Shown here: positions 26,281 through 34,325 of the stretch, piece after piece
Layout: every line of letters starts with the position of its first letter
Numbering within the stretch: position 1 is the first letter of the stretch
NCBI RefSeq assembly: GCF_014195505.1
Contig: NZ_JACIBV010000001.1
Coordinates: 6,448,001-6,512,000, forward strand
Direction: 5' to 3'
Source of the DNA: Nonomuraea dietziae
GTDB lineage: Bacteria; Actinomycetota; Actinomycetes; Streptosporangiales; Streptosporangiaceae
DNA: 64,000 bases
Program-made: the position numbers and the translations under genes
Notes under the pieces: generated by a model
The model's input: only the letters and a program-made list of their open reading frames with translations
What the model was told of the DNA's origin: nothing
Databases searched by the model: none

Positions 26281-27498
26281 TTAGGAGAGGCGCTCCAGGA
26301 CCATGGCCATGCCCTGGCCGCCGCCGACGCACATGGTCTCCAGCCCGAAGGTCTTGTCGTGGTGCTGGAGGCTGCTGATCAGCGTGGAGGTGATGCGGGC
26401 GCCGGTCATGCCGAACGGGTGGCCGACGGCGATGGCGCCGCCGTTGACGTTCAGGCGGTCGAGGTCGATACCGAGGTCCTGGTAGGACGGGATGACCTGG
26501 GCGGCGAACGCCTCGTTGATCTCCACGAGGTCGATGTCGGAGATCGACATCCCCGCCCTCGACAGCGCCTGCTTGGAGGCCTCGACGGGCCCGAGGCCCA
26601 TGATCTCGGGTGACAGGCCGGTGACGCCGGTGGAGACGATGCGGGCCAGCGGCGTGATGCCGAGCTCGGCGGCCTTGGTGTCGCTCATGATGACCACCGC
26701 GGCGGCGCCGTCGTTCAGCGGGCAGCAGTTGCCCGCCGTGACCGTGCCGTCGGGGCGGAAGACCGGCTTGAGCTGCGAGACCGCCTCGTAGGAGGTGCCG
26801 GCGCGCGGCCCGTCGTCCTTGCTGACGACTGTGCCGTCGGGCAGCGTGACGGGGGTGATGTCCTTCTGCCAGAAGCCGTCGGCGAGCGCCTTCTCCGCGA
26901 GGTTCTGCGAGCGGACGCCGAACTCGTCCTGCTCCTGCCGCGAGACGCCCTTGATCTGGGCGAGGTTCTCGGCGGTCTGTCCCATCGCGATGTAGATGTC
27001 GGGGACCGCGCCGTCCTGACGCGGGTCACGCCAGGTCTGGCCGCCCTCGGCGAAGGTGTTGGTGCGGGCGCGGGCGCCGTCGAAGATCGGGTTCTGGGTG
27101 TCGGGCAGCGAGTCGGAGTTGCCCTTGCCGAAGCGGGAGACCGTCTCCACGCCCGCCGAGACGAAGACGTCGCCCTCGCCCGCCTTGATGGCGTGGAAGG
27201 CCATGCGGGTGGTCTGCAACGACGAGGAGCAGTACCGGGTGACCGTGGTGCCGGGCACGTTGTCGAGCCCCAGCATCACCGATACCACGCGGGCCATGTT
27301 GAAGCCCTGCTCGCCGCCCGGCAGGCCACAGCCGAGCATGAGGTCGTCGATGGTGTTCGGGTCGAGCTGGGGCACCTTGGCCAGCGCCGCCTGGATCATC
27401 TGGACGGTCAGGTCGTCGGGACGGATGTCCTTCAGCGACCCCTTGAAGGCTCGGCCGATCGGCGAGCGCGCGGTGGCGACGATGACTGCCTCGGGCAT
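26281..27498 (-). CDS. Acetyl-CoA acyltransferase (thiolase)
   Basis: A 405-residue thiolase catalysing thiolytic cleavage of 3-oxoacyl-CoA or its reverse. The N-terminus MPEAVIVATARSPIGRAFKG is typical. The nucleophilic Cys lies in VTRYCSSSLQT (near 90), the catalytic His in GGAIAVGHPFGMTGAR (near 357), and the second Cys in MCVGGGQGMA (near 388). INEAFAAQVIPS is also conserved. Degradative versus biosynthetic role is undecided; no other beta-oxidation gene is adjacent. AGGAGAG lies 5 nt before the ATG. Confidence 0.93.
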   Translation of the reverse strand: MPEAVIVATARSPIGRAFKGSLKDIRPDDLTVQMIQAALAKVPQLDPNTIDDLMLGCGLPGGEQGFNMARVVSVMLGLDNVPGTTVTRYCSSSLQTTRMAFHAIKAGEGDVFVSAGVETVSRFGKGNSDSLPDTQNPIFDGARARTNTFAEGGQTWRDPRQDGAVPDIYIAMGQTAENLAQIKGVSRQEQDEFGVRSQNLAEKALADGFWQKDITPVTLPDGTVVSKDDGPRAGTSYEAVSQLKPVFRPDGTVTAGNCCPLNDGAAAVVIMSDTKAAELGITPLARIVSTGVTGLSPEIMGLGPVEASKQALSRAGMSISDIDLVEINEAFAAQVIPSYQDLGIDLDRLNVNGGAIAVGHPFGMTGARITSTLISSLQHHDKTFGLETMCVGGGQGMAMVLERLS

Positions 27499-27579
27499 GG
27501 GGCTCTCCTGGGTTCGTGTCAGCACTCCATCGCGAGGTTACCCCTCGGTAGTGCCGTTGCCACGACCCGGGGGCCGGTA

Positions 27580-27595
27580 AAACAGAACTTTGTTT
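27580..27595. promoter_or_regulatory. Possible operator upstream of the thiolase gene
   Basis: AAACA, 6 nt, TGTTT lies about 85 bp upstream of the thiolase start in an AT-richer patch. A TetR-type fatty-acid regulator site is one guess; no consensus is matched. Confidence 0.3.
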
Positions 27596-27636
27596 CAGAT
27601 AGGTGAAAGCCGGGCGATCGGGTCGCCCGGCCGCGG

Positions 27637-28965
27637 TCATCCGTACATGCCGGGCGAGTTGGCGGCGCCGTCCCTGATGCCGTGGATGGCGCCCTTCTCG
27701 TCACGCCAGAGCCGCCAGCCGTCCTGGCTGCCGGTGAACCAGGACGGCGGCGCGCTCTCGCCCGCGATCCGCTTGCCGTTCGACAGGTCGAACTCGCAGA
27801 TGGCGGCGACCGAGTAGAAGCCGGGAGCCTGCCCCTTCAACGGCAGGGGCTTGGGGTCGGTGACGCAGAAGGACCAGCCGCGCTGGTCCTTCACCGGCAC
27901 TGAGTTGCCCGTGGTCAGGTCGAAGGCGGAGCCGGCGCCGTTGTGCTTGAGGAAGCCCAGCCGCTCCATGCGCTGGGGGAAGGCCAGCCACCAGCCCGAA
28001 CCGGGCACCTGGCTGGCGGTGATCTGGCCCATGACCCTGCCGGTCTCGGAGTCGAGCCTGGCGAAGCCGCCGTACTGGCCCTGCTGGTCGACCGGGCGGA
28101 CCACCGGCGCGAAGCCGGGGCTGCCACTGGGATAGACGCGGACCACGGACGGGCGCATCCAGTTGATGGTGCCGTCGGAGATCTTGAGCGAGAACAGCCC
28201 GAACGTGGAGACCTTCTTCGTGCGCGGGCTGGTGTACGGCGCGACGTAGCCGACGAGGTTCTCGCCCGTCGACCCGAACGCCCAGCCGCCCGACATGTCG
28301 ATGCCGGAGCCCAGGGCCTGCTCGATGGGCTGCTGCCACTGGAGCTTGCCCGACTTGAGCTCGTAGGACTCGATCATCGGGTTGGCCGCCAGGCGCAGCA
28401 GCAGCACCCTGTTGGCGTCGGACCACTCCACCTCGGCGATGCCTGGGAGCTTCCACTTCTGCTTGCCTGTCGCGGGGTCGAGCACGACCACCCTGGCGGC
28501 CGACAGGGCGGTGTGCTCCGACAGGCACACGTAGGGCCCGCAGCGCTGGGGGCCGAAGGTCGAGTGGACGGGCCTGGCCCACTTCTGGCTGCCCGTGCGG
28601 GCGTCGCGGGCGACGAGGACGGCGTTCCACCTGCCCTTCTTGCCTGGGTCGAGCGAGACGATGACGTTGTCGACGATCGCGGGTGGCGGCACGCCCATGC
28701 CCGGCAGCCGCCCCGCCATCGTGGCGGGCTGGGCCCACAGCTTCTTGCCTGTGGTCAGGTCGAGGGCGACGGTCTCGAGTGTGCCGTCGGGCTTCATGGA
28801 GGTGGTCGTGGCCACGCCTGCGGCGGTGACCATGCGGCTGACCACGTTGACGTCGGTGTTGTGCCAGGTCGGGAAGGCTGTCGTGGCGGCGTCGCTGCCT
28901 GAGCAGGCGGCCAGGGAAAGGGTTCCGGCCAGGGCGAGGGCCGGTTTCGCGAGGGGCCGGAGCAC
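27637..28965 (-). CDS. PQQ-like beta-propeller lipoprotein
   Basis: A 442-residue predicted lipoprotein. From the GTG at 28965 (GGAGTGGA upstream) the signal is short and ends SLAAC-S. The mature protein has repeated LDLTTGKKLWAQP, RDARTGSQKWARP, LDPATGKQKWKLP and LKSGKLQWQQP segments, the D-x-x-T-G-K-x-x-W blade signature of PQQ-like (BamB-type) beta-propellers. The tryptophan dock residues are present but the metal/PQQ ligands of true quinoproteins are not obvious, so a structural or binding role is more likely than dehydrogenation. Confidence 0.85.
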   Translation of the reverse strand: MLRPLAKPALALAGTLSLAACSGSDAATTAFPTWHNTDVNVVSRMVTAAGVATTTSMKPDGTLETVALDLTTGKKLWAQPATMAGRLPGMGVPPPAIVDNVIVSLDPGKKGRWNAVLVARDARTGSQKWARPVHSTFGPQRCGPYVCLSEHTALSAARVVVLDPATGKQKWKLPGIAEVEWSDANRVLLLRLAANPMIESYELKSGKLQWQQPIEQALGSGIDMSGGWAFGSTGENLVGYVAPYTSPRTKKVSTFGLFSLKISDGTINWMRPSVVRVYPSGSPGFAPVVRPVDQQGQYGGFARLDSETGRVMGQITASQVPGSGWWLAFPQRMERLGFLKHNGAGSAFDLTTGNSVPVKDQRGWSFCVTDPKPLPLKGQAPGFYSVAAICEFDLSNGKRIAGESAPPSWFTGSQDGWRLWRDEKGAIHGIRDGAANSPGMYG

Positions 28966-29001
28966 GGTTATTCCACTCCAATGGGGGCGAGGAGTGGCGG
29001 C

Positions 29002-29982
29002 TCAGCCGGGGAGGGTGTCTTCTGGTCGCCGGCGGAAGAGCGTGACCCATCTACCGTGAGGGCCCGTCGCCCGCCCTGCGACCCTGGTCGCGGTGACCTC
29101 TGTGCCTGACTCCTCCGCAGCCGTCGCCGCCGCAAGGTAAATCGTTTGCAGACCTTCGCCACGCCTGGGATGTGGTTCAGGCCACAACCCCAACGCAGCG
29201 CATACAGAAGGTAGCACCGCGTAAGCGGCCTGGGCGTAACCTCGGTCAGATGGATGGAAACGATCCGGTCCGAACATTTCGCCCGGGTTTGTGGCAAATT
29301 CCGGCCCCAGAAGGTCGGCGAAGGCGACCGTCCTGCCCCCCGCCTCGACCACCGCGACCGTCTGCGCGGCGGCGAGCTGGCGGCTCCATCGCCTGGTCAC
29401 CCACCGCAGCGGCTGGCCGATCGGGCGCACCGTGCCGAGATCGGGGCAGGTGCCCACGATGACCTCCGCGCCCACCTCGCGCAGGCGCCGCACCGCCTTG
29501 GCCAGATGCCGTACGGCGGTCGCGGGCGGCGTCTGCGTGGTCACGTCGTTGGCGCCGACGAAGATGACGGCCACGTCCGGACGCGCCTTGAGCGCTCGGT
29601 CCACCTGGTCGCCCAGCTCGACCGAGGCGGCCCCCGACTTGCCCACGACGGTCAGCCGTACGGGGCGCTCGGCCACGGAGGCCAGGCCGTGCGCCAGCCG
29701 TACGCCAGGGGTGTCCTCGGGGTTGCTCATGCCGAGGCCGACGGAGAGGGAGTCGCCGAGCATGACGAGGCTGACGGGCTCGCCGGGGAAGTCGCCGTAC
29801 AGGCCGTCGGACGGCGGGCCCTCCATGCCGTGAGGACGGCCGATCACCCGCCTGGCGACCAGGCTTTCGGCGATCAGCAGGCCGTACGCCGTCGCGCCCA
29901 GAGCTGTCAGACCGCCCCCGCCCACCGCGGCCGCCGCGGCGATCCTGCGCGCCGTGCGCGCCACCCCCGGAGTCCAGATCAC
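29002..29982 (-). CDS. SGNH/GDSL-type esterase or lipase
   Basis: A 326-residue SGNH hydrolase. Block I is LVMLGDSLSVGLG (nucleophile Ser in GDS), block III has VIFVGANDVT (Gly and Asn oxyanion hole), and block V is DRFHPSDRGYAQAA (Asp and His of the triad). An N-terminal hydrophobic stretch with Arg pairs (about 6-35) looks like a signal-anchor, so the enzyme is probably membrane-tethered with its active site outside. The GTG at 29982 has GAGGGGGG 7 nt upstream; a longer frame to 30093 exists but overlaps the divergent CBS promoter. The substrate is unknown. Confidence 0.88.
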   Translation of the reverse strand: MIWTPGVARTARRIAAAAAVGGGGLTALGATAYGLLIAESLVARRVIGRPHGMEGPPSDGLYGDFPGEPVSLVMLGDSLSVGLGMSNPEDTPGVRLAHGLASVAERPVRLTVVGKSGAASVELGDQVDRALKARPDVAVIFVGANDVTTQTPPATAVRHLAKAVRRLREVGAEVIVGTCPDLGTVRPIGQPLRWVTRRWSRQLAAAQTVAVVEAGGRTVAFADLLGPEFATNPGEMFGPDRFHPSDRGYAQAAYAVLPSVCAALGLWPEPHPRRGEGLQTIYLAAATAAEESGTEVTATRVAGRATGPHGRWVTLFRRRPEDTLPG

Positions 29983-30110
29983 TCGGCGGCCCCCCTCGAC
30001 CTGTCGCGACGGTAGCGTTATCAGGAAACCTAGCTGAGGCCCCACCACCCCCTGGGGGCCCTGGCCATCCACAAGCTGATCAAGCTTCTGCAAAGAAGGT
30101 GAACACCTCA

Positions 30111-31481
30111 GTGCGCGTTTACGATTCCCTGATCGAGCTCATGGGGAACACTCCGCTCGTCAGGCTGCACAAGGTCTCGGCGGGCCTTCCCGCACAGGTG
30201 CTCGCCAAGGTCGAGTACTTCAACCCGGGCGGCTCGGTGAAGGACCGCATCGCGGTACGGATGATCGAGGCGGCGGAGGCGTCGGGGGCGTTGCGGCCCG
30301 GCGGCACCATCGTCGAGCCGACCTCGGGCAACACCGGCGTCGGGCTGGCCATCGTGGCCCAGAGGAAGGGCTACAAGTGCGTCTTCGTCGTGCCCGACAA
30401 GGTCGCCCAGGACAAGATCTCTGTGCTCAGGGCCTACGGAGCCGAGGTCGTGGTGTGCCCCACCGCGGTCTCGCCCGACCACCCCGAGTCCTACTACTCG
30501 GTGTCCGACAGGCTGGCCCGCGAGATTCCCAACGCGTGGAAGCCGGACCAGTACTCCAACGTCCAGAACCCCGAGTCGCACTACCACTCGACGGGTCCTG
30601 AGCTGTGGGAGCAGACCGAGGGCCGCATCACGCACTTCGTGGCGGGCGTCGGCACCGGCGGCACCATCAGCGGCACGGGCCGCTACCTCAAGGAGGTCTC
30701 CGGCGGCCGGGTGAAGATCATCGGCGCCGACCCCGAGGGTTCGGTCTACTCCGGTGGCACGGGACGCCCGTACCTGGTCGAGGGCGTGGGGGAGGACATC
30801 TGGCCCGCGACCTACGACACGACGATCTGCGACGAGATCATCGCCGTCTCCGACAAGGACTCCTTCAACATGACCAGGCGCCTGGCCCGCGAGGAGGCGC
30901 TGCTGGTGGGCGGCTCCTGCGGCATGGCCGCGGTCGCCGCGCTGCAGGTGGCGGCCAAGGCCGGGCCTGACGACGTGGTCGTCGTGCTGCTGCCCGACGG
31001 CGGGCGCGGCTACCTGTCGAAGATCTTCAACGACGAGTGGATGGCCGACTACGGCTTCCTCACCACCCCCTCGGAGCGGGGGCTGGTGCGGGACGTGCTG
31101 TCGCGCAAGGGCGGCACCATGCCGTCCTTCGTCCACGCGCATCCGCACGAGTCGGTCGGCACGGCGATCTCCATCATGCGGGAGTACTCCGTCTCGCAGC
31201 TGCCTGTCATGAAGGAGGAGCCGCCGGTGATGGCGGCCGAGGTCGTCGGGTCCATCGTGGAGCGCGACCTGCTGGAGGCGCTGTACCGGGGCAAGCTCAG
31301 CTCCGACGACCCGATCGCCGAGCACATGTCGCAGCCGCTGCCGATGATCGGCGCGGGCGAGTCGGTGTCGCGGGCGGTGGAGGCGCTGGAGAAGGCGGAC
31401 GCGGCGGTGGTGCTGGAGGACGGCAAGCCCGCCGGCCTCCTCACCCGCCAGGACCTCCTCGCCTTCCTTGCCAACCACTGA
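30111..31481 (+). CDS. cbs: Cystathionine beta-synthase
   Basis: A 456-residue PLP enzyme condensing serine (or O-acetylserine) with homocysteine to cystathionine. The PLP lysine is Lys44 in GGSVKDRIAVR, the phosphate loop is VGTGGTISGTG, and EPTSGNTGVGLA binds the substrate carboxylate. The C-terminal ~125 residues form two CBS domains (VGTAISIMREYSVSQLPV and AVEALEKADAAVVLEDGKPAGLLT), likely a regulatory module. The GTG at 30111 gives the usual VRVYDSLIELMGNTPLV; a GTG at 30099 is an alternative. With the cystathionine gamma-synthase/lyase gene 3 kb downstream it implies transsulfuration. Confidence 0.95.
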   Translation: MRVYDSLIELMGNTPLVRLHKVSAGLPAQVLAKVEYFNPGGSVKDRIAVRMIEAAEASGALRPGGTIVEPTSGNTGVGLAIVAQRKGYKCVFVVPDKVAQDKISVLRAYGAEVVVCPTAVSPDHPESYYSVSDRLAREIPNAWKPDQYSNVQNPESHYHSTGPELWEQTEGRITHFVAGVGTGGTISGTGRYLKEVSGGRVKIIGADPEGSVYSGGTGRPYLVEGVGEDIWPATYDTTICDEIIAVSDKDSFNMTRRLAREEALLVGGSCGMAAVAALQVAAKAGPDDVVVVLLPDGGRGYLSKIFNDEWMADYGFLTTPSERGLVRDVLSRKGGTMPSFVHAHPHESVGTAISIMREYSVSQLPVMKEEPPVMAAEVVGSIVERDLLEALYRGKLSSDDPIAEHMSQPLPMIGAGESVSRAVEALEKADAAVVLEDGKPAGLLTRQDLLAFLANH

Positions 31482-31512
31482 CGCGTCGGGGGAGGCCCAC
31501 TCCCGGAAGACC

Positions 31513-31553
31513 CCGTGACCGCCCACACGATCAGACCGTGTGGGCGATCACGG
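31513..31553 (+). terminator. Long hairpin after cbs
   Basis: CCGTGA-C-CGCCCACACG pairs with CGTGTGGGCG-A-TCACGG around an 8-nt loop, starting 31 bp after the cbs stop. There is no T run. It may work bidirectionally for the convergent oxidoreductase gene. Confidence 0.7.
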
Positions 31554-31703
31554 CCGGGTGTCCTGGGGACGGGCGTCTCGCCTCCACGGAGAGGCGGCGA
31601 ACCTCGGCCTGCTCCCCGGCGTCCTGGGGGCTGTGTCGACGTCCCAGGGAGCTTCGAGGGACCTCGGGCCCCGCTCCGGCTGGGGCGGGCGCCGTACGGG
31701 TGG

Positions 31704-32567
31704 TCAGGGCTTCTTGATGGACTCGATGACGGTGCCCAGGCCCTCGGCTCCGCGCCCCTCCGCGTCGGCGCGCTCGAACAGGCGCTTCAGCGCGACGGGC
31801 AGCGTGGCGTCGATCCCCGCCTCCTCGAACGCGTGCACCACATGGCCCATCCCCACCGCCTGCATGTGCAGGCTGTTGGCCTCGCCGGGGTAGGACCGCT
31901 CCTCGAACTCGGCCGTGAGGTACTTCAGGAACCCCATCGGCCCCTCGCCCGCGATCCCGCCGAACGTCTCCTGCGCGAAGGGAAGCAGCTGGGAAGGCGC
32001 CACCCCCGCGCTCTGCGCCAGCGCGCTCGCGTACATGTACGCCGTCAGCCCGGACCAGAACATGAACAGCTGCGACTGGTAGAAGACCATCGCCAGTCCC
32101 GGGTCGGCGCCGACGTAGGTGACGTCGCTGATCGCCTTCAACGTCTCGGTGTGGCGGGTGACGACCTCGGCAGGCCCGCTGTAGAAGGTGTAGGCGCCGG
32201 GCCGGCCGATGCCGGGCGGCGGGACCATGATGCCTCCGGTGACGAGCACGCCGCCGCGCGCGGCCACCCAGTCCGAGGCCTCGCGCAGGACCGAGGGGGC
32301 GTCGGAGCTGAGGTTGACCAGCACCTTCCCCCGCAGGTCGACGTCGCCGAGGCTGTCGTACATCGCCTGGTAGTCCAGCTGGCTGATCACCAGGAGCTCT
32401 CCGGCCTCGGCGGGCGAGGACGCCTCGTGCGCGCCGAGCGCCACCAGCGCGCCCGCCTTGCCGGGTGTCCTGTTCCACACCGTCACCTGGTGGCCCGCCT
32501 TCAAGAACGTCTCGGCCATCGTCGAGCCCATGGCCCCGAGGCCGATCACAGTCACATGCGTTGTCAT
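31704..32567 (-). CDS. Imine-reductase-like NAD(P)-dependent oxidoreductase
   Basis: A 287-residue protein of the 6-phosphogluconate/hydroxyisobutyrate dehydrogenase fold. The Rossmann motif is VTVIGLGAMGSTMAETF (4-20) and NRTPGKAG suggests NADPH preference. The segment GGIMVPPPGIGRPGAYTFYSGP matches the signature of imine reductases rather than hydroxyacid dehydrogenases. At the place of the catalytic Asp/Tyr of these enzymes (after GLAMVF) I read Tyr, pointing to the Tyr-type group. The substrate is unknown. It is transcribed toward cbs, with no operon partner. Confidence 0.8.
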   Translation of the reverse strand: MTTHVTVIGLGAMGSTMAETFLKAGHQVTVWNRTPGKAGALVALGAHEASSPAEAGELLVISQLDYQAMYDSLGDVDLRGKVLVNLSSDAPSVLREASDWVAARGGVLVTGGIMVPPPGIGRPGAYTFYSGPAEVVTRHTETLKAISDVTYVGADPGLAMVFYQSQLFMFWSGLTAYMYASALAQSAGVAPSQLLPFAQETFGGIAGEGPMGFLKYLTAEFEERSYPGEANSLHMQAVGMGHVVHAFEEAGIDATLPVALKRLFERADAEGRGAEGLGTVIESIKKP

Positions 32568-32730
32568 GCCCCCAGCTTCGGCGACCGTACTTCGGGAATC
32601 CTTATGGTCGGCTCAGGGTCATGCGTCGCGCGCTCGGCCCGGCCGACGCGGTGGTGCGCGACCCCTCCGGCTACCGGCCGGCCGGGGCGCTCCGGAGCTG
32701 GGTGAGCGGGAGTGCGACAGGCTCCCCGCC

Positions 32731-33918
32731 TCAGGTGAGGGGGAACTCGGCGAACACCTCCCACGCGCCTTCAGGGGTGGGCCCTGCCAGCAGCCTGCCG
32801 CCGAGCGCCTCGACCCTCTCGGCCATGCCGACCAGCCCGAAGCCCCCGCCTAGGCGTGAGAGGCGCGGGTCGGTGGCCGAGCCGTAGTTGCGCACGCGCA
32901 GCCGTACGGTGCGCTCGTGGAGCCGCAGATCGACCTCCACCCATCCGGTTCCGGGGGCGTGGCGGCGGACGTTGGTGAGCGACTCCTGCAGCACCCTGTG
33001 CAGGGTGGTCATGACCTCGGGCGGCAGCGCGCCGTCGGTGATGCCCTGACCGACCTCGAAGGAGACGCCCGGCCCGCCGGCGCTGAAGCGCTCGGTGAGC
33101 AGGCGCAGGTCGGCGAGGGAGGTGCCGGGGGTGCGGGCGGCCTCGTCCTCCGCGCGCAGCACGCTGACCAGGCGGCGCATCGAGGTGAGCGCCTCGACCC
33201 CCGCGTTGGCGATGGCGTCGAGGGCGGGGGTGACCGCCTCGGGCTTCATCTCGGCGACCGTCCTGGCGGCCTGGGCCTGAACCACGATGCCGGTGATGTG
33301 GTGGGCGACCAGGTCGTGCAGCTCCCTGGCCAGCTCCAGACGTTCGGACCGGCGGACGGTGTGGATGGCCTCGACGCGCCGCTCCTGCTGGAAGCGCAGG
33401 TAGCCGCCGACGCCCGCCGCGGTGGCCCAGCCGATGAACAGCATGAAGGAGAAGGCCAGGCCGCCGTTGTGATAGTCGCGCATGCCGCCCTCGGCCATCA
33501 GCACGCCCATCGCCACCAGGCTCAGCGTGGCCGCCCTCCGCACGGGCTCGACGTGCCGCAGGACGCCGATGGTGAGAATGAGCAGCGCGCCGCTCTCCGC
33601 CGACCCTGGGACCCCTACGACGTTGATCGCGCCGATGAGGAGGGAGACGCCGAGGGAGCAGGCCATCAGGACGGCGAACCCCTCGATCCTGTAGCGCCTG
33701 CGCAGCACCACCGCCACGATGCCGACGGCCCCGCACACGGGAACCAGGAACTGCAGCCCTCCCGCACCCACGGCGACGGCCAGATCGACCAGCAGCATCA
33801 TGCTCAGCCAGCCGATCATGGCGATCTCGCTGAGCCGCCTGACCCAGTAGACGAAGCGTTTGTTGTCCCCCACGGCACCCGAGCCTAGGCCGGAAGTCGG
33901 AGCCCTCATATCCACCAT
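32731..33918 (-). CDS. NarL-type sensor histidine kinase without adjacent regulator
   Basis: A 395-residue membrane histidine kinase. Five to six hydrophobic segments (about 25-165) form the sensor. The HisKA_3 dimerisation domain has ELARELHDLVAHHITGIV with the phospho-acceptor His near 210, and the ATPase domain shows LHRVLQESLTNVRRHAPGTG (N box) and GGGFGLVGMAERVEALGGRL (G box). AGGAGG stands 8 nt before the ATG at 33918. No response regulator gene adjoins it, so it is an orphan or works with the LuxR regulator 2.4 kb away. It is divergent from a 64-residue membrane protein gene. Confidence 0.9.
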   Translation of the reverse strand: MVDMRAPTSGLGSGAVGDNKRFVYWVRRLSEIAMIGWLSMMLLVDLAVAVGAGGLQFLVPVCGAVGIVAVVLRRRYRIEGFAVLMACSLGVSLLIGAINVVGVPGSAESGALLILTIGVLRHVEPVRRAATLSLVAMGVLMAEGGMRDYHNGGLAFSFMLFIGWATAAGVGGYLRFQQERRVEAIHTVRRSERLELARELHDLVAHHITGIVVQAQAARTVAEMKPEAVTPALDAIANAGVEALTSMRRLVSVLRAEDEAARTPGTSLADLRLLTERFSAGGPGVSFEVGQGITDGALPPEVMTTLHRVLQESLTNVRRHAPGTGWVEVDLRLHERTVRLRVRNYGSATDPRLSRLGGGFGLVGMAERVEALGGRLLAGPTPEGAWEVFAEFPLT

Positions 33919-34011
33919 TCGGCCGACCTCCTGAACCGGGGACCAGTCCTTCAGTCGATTCGGGGCCGGCGTCGCGGCGGGCATGCTTGAAGCGTCGAAG
34001 GGGATGAGGAA

Positions 34012-34206
34012 ATGGTCGTTATCGGATTCGTGTTCCTGGGCATCGGGCTCGTCGTCGCCGTCCTGCTGGCGCTGGCCGACCCGGTGCTGCTCTCCCGCAT
34101 CAACGGGGAGCCGGCCGAGGGCGCGAGCGGCCGTCACATCAACGCCGACGTCGTGCGGCTGCCGCGGCCCGCCGCCGAGGAGTTGAGCGAGAGCAGGGCG
34201 GCCTGA
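34012..34206 (+). CDS. Small single-pass membrane protein
   Basis: A 64-residue protein with one N-terminal transmembrane helix (VVIGFVFLGIGLVVAVLLALAD) and a polar cytoplasmic or extracytoplasmic tail ending EELSESRAA. GGGGATGAGG directly precedes the ATG, and the third codon positions are strongly GC-biased, so I consider it real. The gene is divergent from the orphan histidine kinase across a 93-bp gap and ends before a strong terminator. Function is unknown; a small partner of the kinase is a guess based only on position. Confidence 0.7.
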   Translation: MVVIGFVFLGIGLVVAVLLALADPVLLSRINGEPAEGASGRHINADVVRLPRPAAEELSESRAA

Positions 34207-34262
34207 CACCAGACCCGTCACGGGTGGGCGGTTGGGGGACAAGCCGCGCGTGACGACGAGAG

Positions 34263-34305
34263 GCCCGTGATCGGTTGGGGGACGGATCACGGGCTTCACG
34301 TTTTT
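34263..34305 (+). terminator. Rho-independent terminator between small membrane gene and metB
   Basis: GCCCGTGATC, 12-nt loop, GATCACGGGC, then TTCACGTTTTT. It ends about 20 bp before the metB start, so it insulates metB or lies over its leader. Confidence 0.85.
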
Positions 34306-34325
34306 CCTGGGCTAGCGTGGGGGGC

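Noticed and set aside
29920..30110. SAM or other riboswitch before cbs
   Set aside because: No conserved stems or kink-turn motif could be drawn in the short leader; the region is a divergent promoter.
32568..32730. Possible small regulator between the imine-reductase-like gene and the orphan kinase
   Set aside because: Neither strand gives a frame with a start signal or a recognisable domain; I see nothing there beyond promoter-like sequence.
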